Notes: a model not told the origin generated them from the letters alone. Positions 46,302 through 56,271 are shown, counted from the first letter of the stretch. The stretch: DNA of 64,000 nt from Saccharopolyspora indica (GCF_027853965.1 NZ_JAQGLB010000014.1:1-64000), one strand, 5' to 3'. Made by a program: numbers and translations.

Positions 46302-47009
46302 GTGTGCGAGCCTGATGGCGTGACCGACCACGACCCGAACCGGCAAACCCGCCGCCGCGGCCCCGAACTCCTGGCGGCGATCTACGCGGCCGTGCTGGAG
46401 GAGCTCGCCGCCGTGGGGTACGACCGGTTCAGCATCGTCGGCGTCGCCCAGCGCGCCCGCACCGGCAAAGCGTCGATCTACCGCAGGTGGGACAGCAAGG
46501 CGACGCTCATCGTCGAAGCGGTGCACCACGCGCTGCCCAGCGGCGTGGACCTCCCGGACACCGGGGACGTCCGGGAGGACCTGCTGTTCCTGCTCCGGCG
46601 GATGGCCAAGGCGCTGGCCGGACCGATCGGCGCGGCGATGCGCGAGCTGCTGGTGGCGATGCACCGCGCTCCGGGGCTCGGCGAGCTGCTGGACGCGCAG
46701 GTGTTCGCGCCGCGCAGCCAGCACCTGCGCGAAGTGCTCGCCCGCGGGGTGGAACGCGGTTCGGTGCGGCCGGAGGCGCTGGACGGCGAGATCGGCGACA
46801 TCGGTCACGAGCTGCTGGTGTTCCGGTTCCTCACCGACGGCCCGTCGGTGCCCGACCAGGTCGTGGTGAGCATCGTCGACGACGTGGTGCTGCCGGTCCT
46901 GCGCCCCGGCGCCGACGAGGTGCGGGAGCTGCGCGCCGCGGTGGCGGACCTGAAGGAAGCGCTCGCCGACGCTCACCTCGAACTGCACCGCCTCCGCAGC
47001 CGGGCCTGA
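46302..47009 (+). CDS. TetR-family regulator
   Basis: A 235-residue TetR protein. The helix-turn-helix (about residues 25-70) reads YDRFSIVGVAQRARTGKASI then YRRWDSKATLIVEA, and the C-terminal ligand domain belongs to the TetR_C_16-like group (MRELLVAMHRAPGLGELL). GTG at 46302 follows AGGGGG; GTG at 46320 is an alternative. It is divergent from the membrane reductase across a 26-bp palindrome and therefore probably represses it. The leucine/acidic tail (AAVADLKEALADAHLELHRL) looks coiled-coil. Confidence 0.88.
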   Translation: MCEPDGVTDHDPNRQTRRRGPELLAAIYAAVLEELAAVGYDRFSIVGVAQRARTGKASIYRRWDSKATLIVEAVHHALPSGVDLPDTGDVREDLLFLLRRMAKALAGPIGAAMRELLVAMHRAPGLGELLDAQVFAPRSQHLREVLARGVERGSVRPEALDGEIGDIGHELLVFRFLTDGPSVPDQVVVSIVDDVVLPVLRPGADEVRELRAAVADLKEALADAHLELHRLRSRA

Positions 47010-47013
47010 CCGG

Positions 47014-47901
47014 TCAGCGCGGCAGCCGCACGCGCGCCTGTGCCAGCTCGGCCGCGCAGTCTTCGGCGAACGCCAGCGCGCGCAGGTGGTAGGCGCGGGC
47101 CGCCCAGCCGAGGCTGATGTTGTGGCCGGCGTTCGCCTGGCGCGCGATGACCACCTCCGGCGCGTGCGCGAACAGCGCGGCGAGCTCTTCGACCGCCGCG
47201 GCGTCGTGCCGCCACCACCGCTCGTACTCGGCGAAGGTGAACCGGACCGGAACGCGGACCCGCGGAGCGAGCTCGGCGATGCGCCCGGGCCAGCTCGCGG
47301 CGTCCAGCACCTCCCGCACCGGCATGGGGGCGACGGGGGACTGGTCGCTGCGGAACGTGCCCGGCGGGTACAGCCGCCCCGGCCCCCAGTGCAGCCGCCA
47401 CGTGCTCCGGCCGGTCAGGTGCTCGCGCGGGTCGACGGCGTACTCCCGGCCGCAGCCGGAGATGTCCAGGCCCAGCAGCTCGGTGCCACCGCTCTCGGCG
47501 GCCACCGCCAGCGCGAGCTTGCCGCCGTAGGAGTGGGCGACGACGAAGAACCCGGCACCGATCTCGTGCGCGGCGGCGAAGCCGGCGAGCGCGGTGAGCA
47601 CCGTGGAAGCCTGGTCCGCGAGCGTCATCCCCTGCGGGGCGGTCGCCGCGGAGCTCCCGTACCCGGGCCGGTCCAGCGCCAGCACGGCGTATCCCAGCGA
47701 TGCGCCGAGGTCGAGCAGCGAGAGATCGCGATGGGCCGGGCCGTGGAAGTAGCCCGCCCGCATGCCACCGCCGGGCAGCGCGAGAACGACGGCCTTGGGC
47801 GGTACCTCCGAGGGGCGGGCGAGCAGCCCGGAGAGCACCGCAGCACCGGCGTTGAGTCGCACCTCGCGCACTTCCGCCGTGCTGCCCAGCGTTTCGGTCA
47901 T
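47014..47901 (-). CDS. Alpha/beta hydrolase
   Basis: A 295-residue alpha/beta-hydrolase. The oxyanion region is VVLALPGGGMRAGYF, the nucleophile elbow is VVAHSYGGKLAL and the catalytic His is in ANAGHNISLG; an acid is likely in FAEYERWW. The segment GREYAVDPREHLTGRSTWRL would form a cap. It is convergent with the TetR gene, 4 bp apart. The substrate is unknown; relatives sometimes release thioesters or hydrolyse lactones in biosynthetic clusters. Confidence 0.82.
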   Translation of the reverse strand: MTETLGSTAEVREVRLNAGAAVLSGLLARPSEVPPKAVVLALPGGGMRAGYFHGPAHRDLSLLDLGASLGYAVLALDRPGYGSSAATAPQGMTLADQASTVLTALAGFAAAHEIGAGFFVVAHSYGGKLALAVAAESGGTELLGLDISGCGREYAVDPREHLTGRSTWRLHWGPGRLYPPGTFRSDQSPVAPMPVREVLDAASWPGRIAELAPRVRVPVRFTFAEYERWWRHDAAAVEELAALFAHAPEVVIARQANAGHNISLGWAARAYHLRALAFAEDCAAELAQARVRLPR

Positions 47902-47971
47902 GCCCGCCAGTGCACTGGAAGCCGGTCGAGATCGGCTAGAGCGGTGATGTGGCCCCGGTGGGCGAGCCCGC

Positions 47972-48775
47972 TCAGGTGCGCGACGGTGGTGGACCCGCGT
48001 GCGGCCTGGCGGTGTTCGGCGGCCCCGGCCGGAAGGCCGGTTGCTGCACCCGCGGCGCGACGATCCGGACCGTGCGCTGGTTCCAGGGGCCGAGGTCGGG
48101 CCGCAGCAGCTGAGTCTGCTCCGCGGCGTTCAGGGGCTGGAGCGGGATCTCGGGCTCCTCCGGCGCTTTGGAGAGCAGCCGGCCGGCGGGCAGGTTCCAG
48201 TTGCGGAGCACGGCGAGCATGCGCACCGCGACGATGATGACGGCGACCGTCGGGACCAGGAACTCCTGCGGGAGCTCCAGCTGCATCCCGGCGGCGAGGA
48301 GCGCGGCGCCGCCCAACGCGGGCAGGGCGTAGATCTCCTGGCGCAGGACCATCGGGATCCGGACGAGCAGCACGTCGCGGATGATCCCGCCGCCGACGCC
48401 GTTGATCATGCCGATGAGCGCCGCGGTGTAGATCGGCGTGCCGTGCTCCATCGCCCTGGTGGCGCCCGTGATCGCGAACAGCGCCAGCCCGATGGCGTCG
48501 GCGAACTGCACGGACAGCTTCAGCCGCGCCGCTCTCGGGTACCAGAGGAACACGATCAGCGCGGTCGCGGCGCAGGCCAGCAGGTAGCGCGCGGTGTGGA
48601 TGCCGACCGGTGGGTGCACGCCCAGCAGCACGTCGCGGATGATCCCGCCGCCGATGGCGGTCAGCGCGGCGACCACGACGGTGCCGAAGAAGTCCAGCCG
48701 GGCGCGCACGGCGTCGACCGCACCGGCCAGCGCGAACGCGACGATCCCCACCATGTCCAGGACAACGAGCAGCAT
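47972..48775 (-). CDS. TRIC/UPF0126 family membrane protein
   Basis: A 267-residue protein with about seven helices containing two internal repeats. Each has a glycine-rich motif: ALTAIGGGIIRDVLLGVHPP and GMINGVGGGIIRDVLLVRIP. This is the hallmark of the UPF0126/YicG family, structurally related to trimeric intracellular cation channels. The extra C-terminal 70 residues (QPLNAAEQTQLLRPDLGPWN) are polar and unique. ATG at 48775 is chosen; GTG at 48784 is an alternative, and there is no strong Shine-Dalgarno. Confidence 0.85.
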   Translation of the reverse strand: MLLVVLDMVGIVAFALAGAVDAVRARLDFFGTVVVAALTAIGGGIIRDVLLGVHPPVGIHTARYLLACAATALIVFLWYPRAARLKLSVQFADAIGLALFAITGATRAMEHGTPIYTAALIGMINGVGGGIIRDVLLVRIPMVLRQEIYALPALGGAALLAAGMQLELPQEFLVPTVAVIIVAVRMLAVLRNWNLPAGRLLSKAPEEPEIPLQPLNAAEQTQLLRPDLGPWNQRTVRIVAPRVQQPAFRPGPPNTARPHAGPPPSRT

Positions 48776-49386
48776 CGGACCCACGAATCGATAGATTGGC
48801 GGCAACTCCTCCGCGCACCGCGGTCCGGTGGGAGGCTGCCCGTCGACGACTGTGCACACCGAACACGACACCGCGGCGGCGGAGCAACAACAGCACCGGT
48901 CGTCTTCCCCTCGGTGCACGTGCGTCTGCCCGATGGACTCCTCGCCGCACCGGTGCCGGAGGGGCAAGCCGGGCGGATGTTCGGGCAGAACCGGTCCCGG
49001 TGAACCGCTTTCGGCCGGGCCCGCGTGGCACCGTCGTGGTGGCAGAACGGCGGCGCGGAACGTCCGCAATGCCGCAATTCGGCTGTTGTGCGAGGGCACG
49101 TCCACACCGGAGGGGTTCGTCGATGAGGGGGTTCGCGATGGGCGCTGTTGCGCTGGCGGATGATTCGGCGAGGCGGCCCCCGGCGGTGAGCGGAACCTCG
49201 CCGGACGCAGTCCAGTTCGGCCCGTCCGAGGGCGGTCGATGCTGACTTCGCGGACACCGCACCGCTTTTCGGCGTAAGCTGTCCACCGTCCCGATCTTCC
49301 GGCATCGGGGCGCGGGCGGATTGCGACCGCGAGAACGGTCGGTGAACTTCTCCCGTTCCTCCGGATCACCAGAATGAGGCAGTGGC
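48776..49386. other. 611-bp gene-free stretch
   Basis: Between the divergent TRIC-like and arabinosyltransferase genes I see no convincing gene. Short overlapping open frames (for example 49123-49245) have no recognisable domain or good ribosome site. The region must hold the promoters of both genes. Confidence 0.5.
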
Positions 49387-52350
49387 GTGCCGTCGAACCC
49401 GCACGACCGCGGTCAGCGCGGCAACGGTCTGCTGGCCGTGCTGGCCGGGCTGACGCTCCTGCTCGGAGTGCTCGCCGTGCTGGCGCCGGTGAAGGCCGAC
49501 GCGCCGCTGGTCACCTGGCCGCGCGCCGGTGACGCGACACCGTCGACGGTGCTGCCGCTCTCGCCGTACCGGCCGCTGGACTTCACCGCCGCGATCCCGT
49601 GCGAATCGCTGCGCACCAGCACCGGAGCGGCGCTGCGCACGCACGCCCCCGGCAACCCGGGCCTGGAGGTGACCGCCGGGGCGGGACAGGCGCGCTTCCT
49701 GGTCGACGGCAGCGAGATCCTCGCCGACCCGCTGCGCGCGACGTGCGAGTACCAGGTGGTGGCCGATGCGGGCGGAATCCGCGTCTCCCGGGACGGCGCT
49801 CTCCTGGTGTCCCGGCCGGACCTGCTGCCGCCGCAGGTCTCCGAGCTGTCCACCACCGGCTCGGTCGACGGGCTCCAGGTCGCGCTGCACACCGATGCGC
49901 GCTACGAATCCTCGCCCACCGCGCTGAAGATCGCGCTCCTGATCGCCCACGCCGCGTGCCTGGTCGCGCTGCTGGTGCTGGCCTGGCGCCGCTGGCGGGG
50001 CCGGCAGTCCATGCGCGGCCTGACGATCCCCCGCTTCGCCGCCGCCGATGCGGTGCTGGTGCTGGTCGCCGCGGCGTGGGTGCTGCTCGGGCCGGTGAAC
50101 ATGGACGACGGCTGGTACCTGATGATGGCTCGCAACGCGAGCGAATCCGGCTACCTCGGCAACTTCGTCTACATGTTCAACGCGACGGAGAACCCGTTCG
50201 TCTCCAGCCAGTACCTGCTGCAGTGGTGGGGCGAGCTCGGCGGCTGGTCGCTCTGGTGGATGCGCCTGGTCCCGATGTTCTGCGGGATCGTGACCTGGGT
50301 GCTGCTGCGCATCGTCCTGGCCACGCTGCTCGGCCGCGCCGCCCACCTCCGCGCGGTGCCCTGGGCGCTGCTGGTCGCGCACCTGGTCTGGTTCCTGTCC
50401 TACGGGATGTCGCTGCGCCCGGAACCGCTGATCGTGGTCTTCGCGGCGGCGGCGCTGCTCTTCGCCGAGGCCGCGCAACTGCGGCACTCGATCGGCGCGC
50501 TGGCGGTGGCGACGATGTTCGCGGCGCTGGCCATGACGGTCTCGCCCTCCGGCCTGGTCGCGGCCGCGCCGCTGGTGCTGTGCCTGCCGTGGCTGCTGCG
50601 CTGGCTGCGCCGCCAGCCCTGGTCGGGGCGCATCGCCGCGGTGCTGCTGGCGGCTGCGTCGGCGACCGTCGTGGTGCCGGTGGGCTTCGCCGACGCGACG
50701 CTGGGCGACGTCCTCGAAGCGACCGACGTGCACCGCTGGTACTACCTGTCGTTCTCCTGGTACGAGGAGTTCGAGCACTACCGGACGATGCTCGACACGG
50801 CGGGCTGGGCGCGCCGGCTGCCGGTGCTGCTGACGCTGGCCGTCGTCGCCGTCGTCGCGCTGGCCAGCGGTCGCGGCGGGATGGGCCGGGACCCGATCCG
50901 CCGCCTGCTGCTCACCAGCGCGATCACCACCGCGATCGCGCTGGTGCTGATCGCGTTCAGCCCGACCAAGTGGGTCAGCCACTTCCACGCGGTGGCCGCC
51001 GCGCCGACGGTCCTGCTGGCCGCAGCGCTGCTGCGCTCGCCGCTGCCGCGCCGCGCCGGGCCGGTGGTCGTGGGCGCGAGCCTGGTGCTGATCATCGGCG
51101 CGGTGTCGCTGAGCTTCGCCGGGGACAACTGGTGGATCCCGTTCTCCGACGCCGGGCAGCGCTTCGGCGAACACCTCAACCGGGATTCGCAGACCAACAA
51201 CCTCGAACCGCACGTCGGCCCGCTCTACCTGCGAAATCCGCTGCTGTGGATCGGAGTCGCGGTGGTGGCGTTCGGCTGGGCGAAGTGGCGTCGCCGCCGT
51301 GGTCAGCCGGTGCGCCTGGGCCCGGACCGCGCGGTGCTGGGCGCGGCCTCGGTCGGCTCGGTGCTGCTGATGATCGCGCTGTTCGGCTACGCGCCGTTCG
51401 GCCAGGCACCGGGGTGGACGATCGCGCGATCCGGGGTGCAAACCCTCTTCGGCGACGGTTGCGGGCTGGCCAGCGACGTCCGCGTGCAGCTGCCGTCCGG
51501 GCGGCTCGGCGCGCCGGGCGAACCGGAGCTCGCCGGTGACTTCCAGGTCGGCGACGTGCTGCCGTCCGGCCCGTGGCCGGAACCGACGACGATCTGGAAC
51601 ACCGATCGCCCGGACGGCACGACACCGGGCGTCGGCAAGCTGGTCACCGGCTGGTACCCGCTGTCCGGCCAGGGCACGCACGTGACGGTGCCGGTGGCGG
51701 GGCTGCTCGCGGGCCAGGGCCTGCAGGTCGAGTTCACCCGTCCCGGCGGCGTCGTCGCGCAGCAGCTGCACCCGGAGCTGCGCCGCTCCGCGCTGCGCGA
51801 GTGGCAGCAGCTCGCGACCCCGATCCCGGCCGGAGCGCAGTCGGTGCGGGTCGTCGCGACCGACCAGGTGACCGGAGCGCGGTCGTGGCTGGCCGTCGCG
51901 GAGCCGAAGACGACCGAATCCCGCCCGATCACCGAGCTCACCAGCGGCCGGGCGGTGCTGGCCAACCACATCAACGCGCCGCTGTGGCCCTGCGTCGACC
52001 AGGTCGGCATCCGCCACGGCATCACCGACACCCCGTCGGTGCGGCTGACCGCCGACGAGCTCCTGCCGCCGGAGTGGCTGGACAACATCAGCTACCTGGA
52101 GTGGGGCGGCGCCTGGACGCAGCCGACCAGGGAGTGGACGCAGACCCGGCTGGCAGCGGAACTGCCCGGCGGCCCGCCCCGGCTGCCGTGGGGCAACGTG
52201 TTCGAGGTCCGCTACCAGCACCCGGTGGGCCGCTACGACCTGACCGTCTCGCAGGAGACCAGGTGGGGCTGGACGCGCCTGCCGACGCTGGCCGACAACG
52301 ACTACCCGGACATCGCGCGCAACGCCGGGGTGCAGAAGCCCGACCGGTGA
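49387..52350 (+). CDS. EmbC-type arabinosyltransferase
   Basis: A 987-residue GT-C membrane enzyme. About 12-13 helices follow a first helix (LLAVLAGLTLLLGVLAVLAP). The catalytic acidic pair is in GPVNMDDGWYLMMARN on the first large loop, and the extracytoplasmic C-terminal domain has carbohydrate-binding character (WPCVDQVGIRHGI). It transfers arabinofuranose from decaprenyl-phosphoryl-arabinose to the arabinogalactan of the wall. The family is typical of Mycobacteriales and Pseudonocardiales, which supports the taxonomic guess. GTG at 49387 is the start; it lacks a strong Shine-Dalgarno. Confidence 0.92.
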   Translation: MPSNPHDRGQRGNGLLAVLAGLTLLLGVLAVLAPVKADAPLVTWPRAGDATPSTVLPLSPYRPLDFTAAIPCESLRTSTGAALRTHAPGNPGLEVTAGAGQARFLVDGSEILADPLRATCEYQVVADAGGIRVSRDGALLVSRPDLLPPQVSELSTTGSVDGLQVALHTDARYESSPTALKIALLIAHAACLVALLVLAWRRWRGRQSMRGLTIPRFAAADAVLVLVAAAWVLLGPVNMDDGWYLMMARNASESGYLGNFVYMFNATENPFVSSQYLLQWWGELGGWSLWWMRLVPMFCGIVTWVLLRIVLATLLGRAAHLRAVPWALLVAHLVWFLSYGMSLRPEPLIVVFAAAALLFAEAAQLRHSIGALAVATMFAALAMTVSPSGLVAAAPLVLCLPWLLRWLRRQPWSGRIAAVLLAAASATVVVPVGFADATLGDVLEATDVHRWYYLSFSWYEEFEHYRTMLDTAGWARRLPVLLTLAVVAVVALASGRGGMGRDPIRRLLLTSAITTAIALVLIAFSPTKWVSHFHAVAAAPTVLLAAALLRSPLPRRAGPVVVGASLVLIIGAVSLSFAGDNWWIPFSDAGQRFGEHLNRDSQTNNLEPHVGPLYLRNPLLWIGVAVVAFGWAKWRRRRGQPVRLGPDRAVLGAASVGSVLLMIALFGYAPFGQAPGWTIARSGVQTLFGDGCGLASDVRVQLPSGRLGAPGEPELAGDFQVGDVLPSGPWPEPTTIWNTDRPDGTTPGVGKLVTGWYPLSGQGTHVTVPVAGLLAGQGLQVEFTRPGGVVAQQLHPELRRSALREWQQLATPIPAGAQSVRVVATDQVTGARSWLAVAEPKTTESRPITELTSGRAVLANHINAPLWPCVDQVGIRHGITDTPSVRLTADELLPPEWLDNISYLEWGGAWTQPTREWTQTRLAAELPGGPPRLPWGNVFEVRYQHPVGRYDLTVSQETRWGWTRLPTLADNDYPDIARNAGVQKPDR

Positions 52351-52642
52351 GTCCTTTCGGGCAGTCGTCCTACCCCGCAGCTCTCCGAAGCGATCGCGGG
52401 TGCCGGAGTTCGACCGGCACCGGGATATAAATCGGGGCGTACTCCCGACTCCCCGTCCGCTTCCGGAAAAGAGCCCCGCCGACGTGCCGATGCCGCGATG
52501 CACTGCTCCTGCCGGTGGCCGAAGTGCGGTTCGCCGCCCGCGCTTCGCCGCCGCCGGGAGCGCGCGTCCGGCCGCCCCGCCACCCCGCGTGCCCGACCGG
52601 ATACTGTGGCGGGAAGTCGACCGGGAGAAGCGGGTTCGAAGG

Positions 52643-53398
52643 ATGACGCAGGCTGATCGAGGCCCGGACCACCGCGCCGACGGGCAGTCCGGCGCACCGC
52701 GGATCCTGGTCGTGGAGGACGATCCGACGGTCGCCCAGGTGGTCACGAGCTACCTGAGCCGGGCCGGTTGCACACCGGTGCACGCTTCGGACGGTTCGAT
52801 GGGCCTGGAACTGGCGCGCCGGATGGCGCCGGACCTGGTCGTGCTCGACGTGATGCTGCCCGGTCTCGGCGGCATCGAGGTCCTGCGCGAGCTGCGCGCC
52901 GCCAGCCAGGTCCCGGTCATCCTGCTGACCTCGCTGGGCGAGGAGGAGCACCGGCTGCGCGGCCTGGAATCCGGCGCCGACGACTACCTGACCAAACCGT
53001 TCAGCCCGCGCGAGCTGGTGCTGCGGGTCCAGTCCGTGCTGCGCCGCACCGCCGCCATGCCGCCGGCCCCCGTCGACGACGTGCTCCGCGCCGGGGACCT
53101 GGTGGTGGACCGCACGTCGCGGGTGGTCAGCAAGGCCGGTCGCGAGCTGAGCATGACCGTGAAGGAATTCGAGCTGCTGGCGTTCATGATCCGCAACGCG
53201 GGCCGCGTGGTGCGCCGCGACGAGCTGATGCGCGAGGTCTGGTCGCACGACTTCGGCGACGCCTCCACCGTCACGGTGCACGTCCGGCGGCTGCGGGAGA
53301 AGATCGAGGACGACCCGTCCCGCCCCGCGCTGCTGAAGACCGTGTGGGGCGTCGGCTACCGGTTCGACCTCCCCGTCACCGGGCCCGGCGGACGATGA
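52643..53398 (+). CDS. OmpR-family response regulator
   Basis: A 251-residue response regulator. The receiver domain (about residues 18-135) has the acidic pocket VEDD, phosphoacceptor Asp69 (VVLDVMLPG) and Lys in DDYLTKPF. The DNA-binding winged helix (about 150-240) has FELLAFMIRNAGRVVRRDEL and VGYRF. ATG at 52643 has GAAGG upstream. Its stop overlaps the kinase start (ATGA). OmpR-type proteins bind 11-bp direct repeats such as the CGTGATC array at 58634, but a link is only suggested by proximity. Confidence 0.93.
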   Translation: MTQADRGPDHRADGQSGAPRILVVEDDPTVAQVVTSYLSRAGCTPVHASDGSMGLELARRMAPDLVVLDVMLPGLGGIEVLRELRAASQVPVILLTSLGEEEHRLRGLESGADDYLTKPFSPRELVLRVQSVLRRTAAMPPAPVDDVLRAGDLVVDRTSRVVSKAGRELSMTVKEFELLAFMIRNAGRVVRRDELMREVWSHDFGDASTVTVHVRRLREKIEDDPSRPALLKTVWGVGYRFDLPVTGPGGR

Positions 53399-54528
53399 AC
53401 CTGGCGCTGATCGCTCTGATCACGGTGTGCGAGTCGCTCGGCGTCGGGCTCATCGGGCTGGTCATCCTGCGGTTGCTCCGCAACTACCCGGTGGGTTACT
53501 CGCTGGTGGCGGTCATCATCATCACCGTCGGTGCGATCAACACCAGCACCGTCACCGCGGTGCTCCTGGAACGTTCGGCGCAGCTGCCCGCCGGGGTGGT
53601 CCTCGCGGTCGTGCTGATCGCCGGTGTGGTGGCCATCGGCATCGGGCTGCTGCTCGGCCGGTCGGTGATGAACGGCAGCCGCCAGCTGGCCGACGCCACC
53701 CGCTCGCTCGGCCTGCAGCAGCGGTTCCGGCAGCCGGAGGACCTGCCGAGCGCCGAGTTCGCCGAACTGGCGCGCGAGCTCTGGATCACCAGCGACAAGC
53801 TCGCCGAGTCCCGGCGGCGCGAGGCCGAGTCGCGCCGCCGCGAGCAGGCGCTCGACGCGTCCCGGCGGCGGCTGGTCGCGTGGATCTCGCACGACCTGCG
53901 CAGCCCGCTGGCCCGGCTGCGAGCCGTCACCGAGTCCATTGAGGACGGTGTGGTCGACGATCTCCAGGACTACTGCGGCAAGATCCGCGCCGACACCGAG
54001 ATCCTCTCCGGGATGGTGGACGACCTCTTCGAGCTGTCCCGGATCCAGTCCGGCGTGCTGAACCTGAACCCGCGGCAGGTGGCGCTGGACGACCTGCTCA
54101 GCGACGAGGTGGCCTCGCTCGAAGTGGTGGCCGGTGAGCGCGGGATCGGGCTGCGGGCCAGGACGATCGAACCGGTCGTGGTCGACGTCGACGACCGGGC
54201 CATCACCCGGGTGTTCAACAACCTGCTGAGCAACGCGATCCGGTACGCGCCGGAGGGCTCGGCGGTGACGGTCGACATCCGCGCGACCGCGGGCTGGGCC
54301 GCGGTCGCGGTCAGCGACGAGTGCGGCGGGATCCCGGAAGCCGACCTGGGGTCGGTGTTCGACATGGGCTGGCGGGGCGAGGACAAGCGGACGTTCGGCA
54401 GCAGCGGCGGTGGTCTCGGCCTGGCCATCGTGCAGGGCCTCGTGCACGCGCACGGCGGAACGGTGTCGGTCCGCAACGTGCCGGGCGGCTGCTGCTTCGA
54501 GGTCCGCCTCCCGATGCCGGCCCGGTAG
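53395..54528 (+). CDS. Sensor histidine kinase
   Basis: A 377-residue kinase. The N-terminus has three to four membrane helices (LGVGLIGLVILRLL, YSLVAVIIITVGAINTS, VVLAVVLIAGVVAIGIGLLL) and almost no extracellular domain, so it senses membrane or intramembrane signals. Phospho-acceptor His166 is in AWISHDLRSPLARLRA; the ATPase has NNLLSNAIRYAPEG and DECGGIPEADLGSVFDM, with the last G box SGGGLGLAIV. It overlaps the response regulator by 4 bp. A charged coiled-coil stretch (ESRRREAESRRREQ) precedes the H-box. Confidence 0.92.
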   Translation: MNLALIALITVCESLGVGLIGLVILRLLRNYPVGYSLVAVIIITVGAINTSTVTAVLLERSAQLPAGVVLAVVLIAGVVAIGIGLLLGRSVMNGSRQLADATRSLGLQQRFRQPEDLPSAEFAELARELWITSDKLAESRRREAESRRREQALDASRRRLVAWISHDLRSPLARLRAVTESIEDGVVDDLQDYCGKIRADTEILSGMVDDLFELSRIQSGVLNLNPRQVALDDLLSDEVASLEVVAGERGIGLRARTIEPVVVDVDDRAITRVFNNLLSNAIRYAPEGSAVTVDIRATAGWAAVAVSDECGGIPEADLGSVFDMGWRGEDKRTFGSSGGGLGLAIVQGLVHAHGGTVSVRNVPGGCCFEVRLPMPAR

Positions 54529-54590
54529 CCCTGGACCTGAATTGCGCTGAACGGTGCTGCTGCGCCATCCGGGGTTGGTACTGTCGCGCC

Positions 54591-54956
54591 ATGCCCGTCC
54601 CCGAGGCCGCGCGCAGGCGGATCCGGACGTTCCTCGACGAGGACGACGAGATCCGGTACGTGCTGCCCGCCGACGTCCTGATGAGCGTGCAGCCGAGCGT
54701 GCTGGTCGTGGTGAGCCGCAAGGCGATCACCGTGCTCTCGACGGGCTTCTGGTCCAGGAAGCGGCCGAAGTCCGTCCTCGCGCGGCTGCCGCGCAGCACC
54801 GTGCTCGGGCCGGTGGAGATGCAGCCCTCGCCCTGCTTCCGGGTCGACGGCATCGACTACGAGATCGACGAGGAGTACGTCGCCGTGGTCAACGCCGCGG
54901 ATTCGGAGATCACCTCGCCCCGCGACTTCCCGCCGGATCCGCTGCCCGACCTCTGA
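54591..54956 (+). CDS. Hypothetical protein, possible PH-like fold
   Basis: A 121-residue cytosolic protein with alternating strands (EIRYVLPADVLMSVQPSVLV, SRKAITVLSTGFW, EYVAVVNAADSEITSP). The pattern suggests a small beta-barrel such as a bacterial PH domain, but no family is recognised. There is no Shine-Dalgarno; TACTGT about 10 nt before the ATG could give a leaderless transcript. Confidence 0.6.
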   Translation: MPVPEAARRRIRTFLDEDDEIRYVLPADVLMSVQPSVLVVVSRKAITVLSTGFWSRKRPKSVLARLPRSTVLGPVEMQPSPCFRVDGIDYEIDEEYVAVVNAADSEITSPRDFPPDPLPDL

Positions 54957-55191
54957 GCCGCGCGCGGGCGATTTCTGCGAATGAGAGTCACATTCTCGTT
55001 GTCCGGTAACACGATTGGGAAAGTCCACTGGGGACTTACATCCGATTCGATCACTGCATCGTTACCGATAAGGCCTGGCGACCACTCGTTGTGATGACTC
55101 GAAGCGAGATTTCCGGACTGCGCTGGTAGAGATCTAACCGGACGTCCGAAATCGCCGTCCACATCCGAAATTTCCTTGCATGGAGGTTATG

Positions 55192-55698
55192 ATGCGCGCT
55201 CGCTGGATGCTGGGTGCTCTTGGTGCCATGGCTACGCTCGCGATGGCTCCGGCAATGCCCGCCTCGGCGCAAGCCGAGTGGGGTCACTCCACGGAAATCA
55301 CGAACATCGCCACCGACGCACGCTGGGCCCAGGACTGGGAACGGGGCGTCGTGAGCACGAACCAGCCGCTCCACGAGCTGGGCCAGCGCGCCCAGTGGGA
55401 CATCGAACGGCAGGAGGACGGCACGGTCACCATCCGCAACATGGCGTCGAACCAGTGTGCGCAGACCTGGTCGGAGCCCAACGCGGTGGTCTTCACCGCG
55501 GAGTGCAACAAGTGGGACGAAGCTCAGCGGTGGAGCCTGACGCACCAGTGGGACGGCTTCGTCATCACGCCGGCGGCGACGCCGCACCTGGCGGTCGTCG
55601 CGAGCTCTGACGAGTACCGCAGCAGCCAGCTGGTGCTCGGCGTCCGGCCGTTCGGCGGCGAGGACACCCCCAACGCGGTGTTCCGCTTCAACTCCTGA
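55192..55698 (+). CDS. Secreted ricin-type beta-trefoil-like protein
   Basis: A 168-residue protein with a signal peptide ending ASA-QAEW. The mature part has trefoil-like strands and QxW-type motifs: NMASNQCAQTWSEPNAVVFT and DEAQRWSLTHQWDGFVITP. This resembles one ricin-B-type lectin domain that binds sugars. GGAGG at 55182-55186 favours ATG at 55192 over those at 55180 and 55189. A hairpin terminator follows. It opens the region of small secreted proteins. Confidence 0.72.
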   Translation: MRARWMLGALGAMATLAMAPAMPASAQAEWGHSTEITNIATDARWAQDWERGVVSTNQPLHELGQRAQWDIERQEDGTVTIRNMASNQCAQTWSEPNAVVFTAECNKWDEAQRWSLTHQWDGFVITPAATPHLAVVASSDEYRSSQLVLGVRPFGGEDTPNAVFRFNS

Positions 55699-55750
55699 GT
55701 TCTGCCCGCATTACCCCGGGGCGCTCCCGTTATCCGCCCCAGTCGGCTCT

Positions 55751-55794
55751 GAAGCCCGTTGGCCCGGCGCGGTCGTGCCGGACCAACGGGCTTC
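55751..55794 (+). terminator. Terminator after the ricin-like gene
   Basis: Perfect 12-bp arms GAAGCCCGTTGG (55751-55762) and CCAACGGGCTTC (55783-55794) with a 20-nt partly paired loop. Confidence 0.75.
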
Positions 55795-55974
55795 GTCGTG
55801 TCCGGATCACCGGTTGGAGTGATCACTGGTGTCGCTGCCGGGGCGGCGGCGGTGCTTCCCGGTACGGTCCTGCTGCCCGTTCGGCCGAATGAGGCGACCG
55901 GAATTCCATTGGCATATTCCTGCCGAGGCCGTTCCGGTAAATCGGAAGTGCAGTGCGATGAAGGGGAGCAATTG

Positions 55975-56271
55975 ATGCTTACTGCCAAGCGCGTGGTCAC
56001 CGCGGCGGTTCTGGGGCTGCCACTGCTGCTGGGCGTCGCGAGCCCGGCGCTGGCCGCCGACGGCAAGGCCCGGCCGCCGAAGGCGTCGGAAATCCTGAAG
56101 CAGCTGCAGTCGCAGGAGACGCAGAACCACACGGTGCAGAACAACATCAACGTCTCGCCGATCACCCAGATCAACAACGGCAAGGGCGAGCAGAACGCGG
56201 TGAACTGGGTCGACCAGAGCAACGAGAACGACACCGAGCAGAACGAAGCCGCGATCCAGGACGAATCCTGA
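55975..56271 (+). CDS. Small secreted Gln/Asn-rich protein (GEQNAV pair, member 1)
   Basis: A 98-residue protein: signal peptide LTAKRVVTAAVLGLPLLLG to ALA, then a charged stretch and a Q/N-rich end with SPITQINNGKGEQNAVNWVD followed by QSN. It shares SPIxQ, GEQNAV and VDQxN with the oppositely oriented gene at 56452, so they are paralogues. No known domain is recognised. ATG at 55975 has AAGGGGAG upstream. The composition suggests a surface-exposed, possibly self-assembling protein, but that is a guess. Confidence 0.7.
   Translation: MLTAKRVVTAAVLGLPLLLGVASPALAADGKARPPKASEILKQLQSQETQNHTVQNNINVSPITQINNGKGEQNAVNWVDQSNENDTEQNEAAIQDES

Noticed and set aside
49123..49245. Short open frame of 40 codons before the arabinosyltransferase
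   Set aside because: No homologous pattern and no convincing Shine-Dalgarno.
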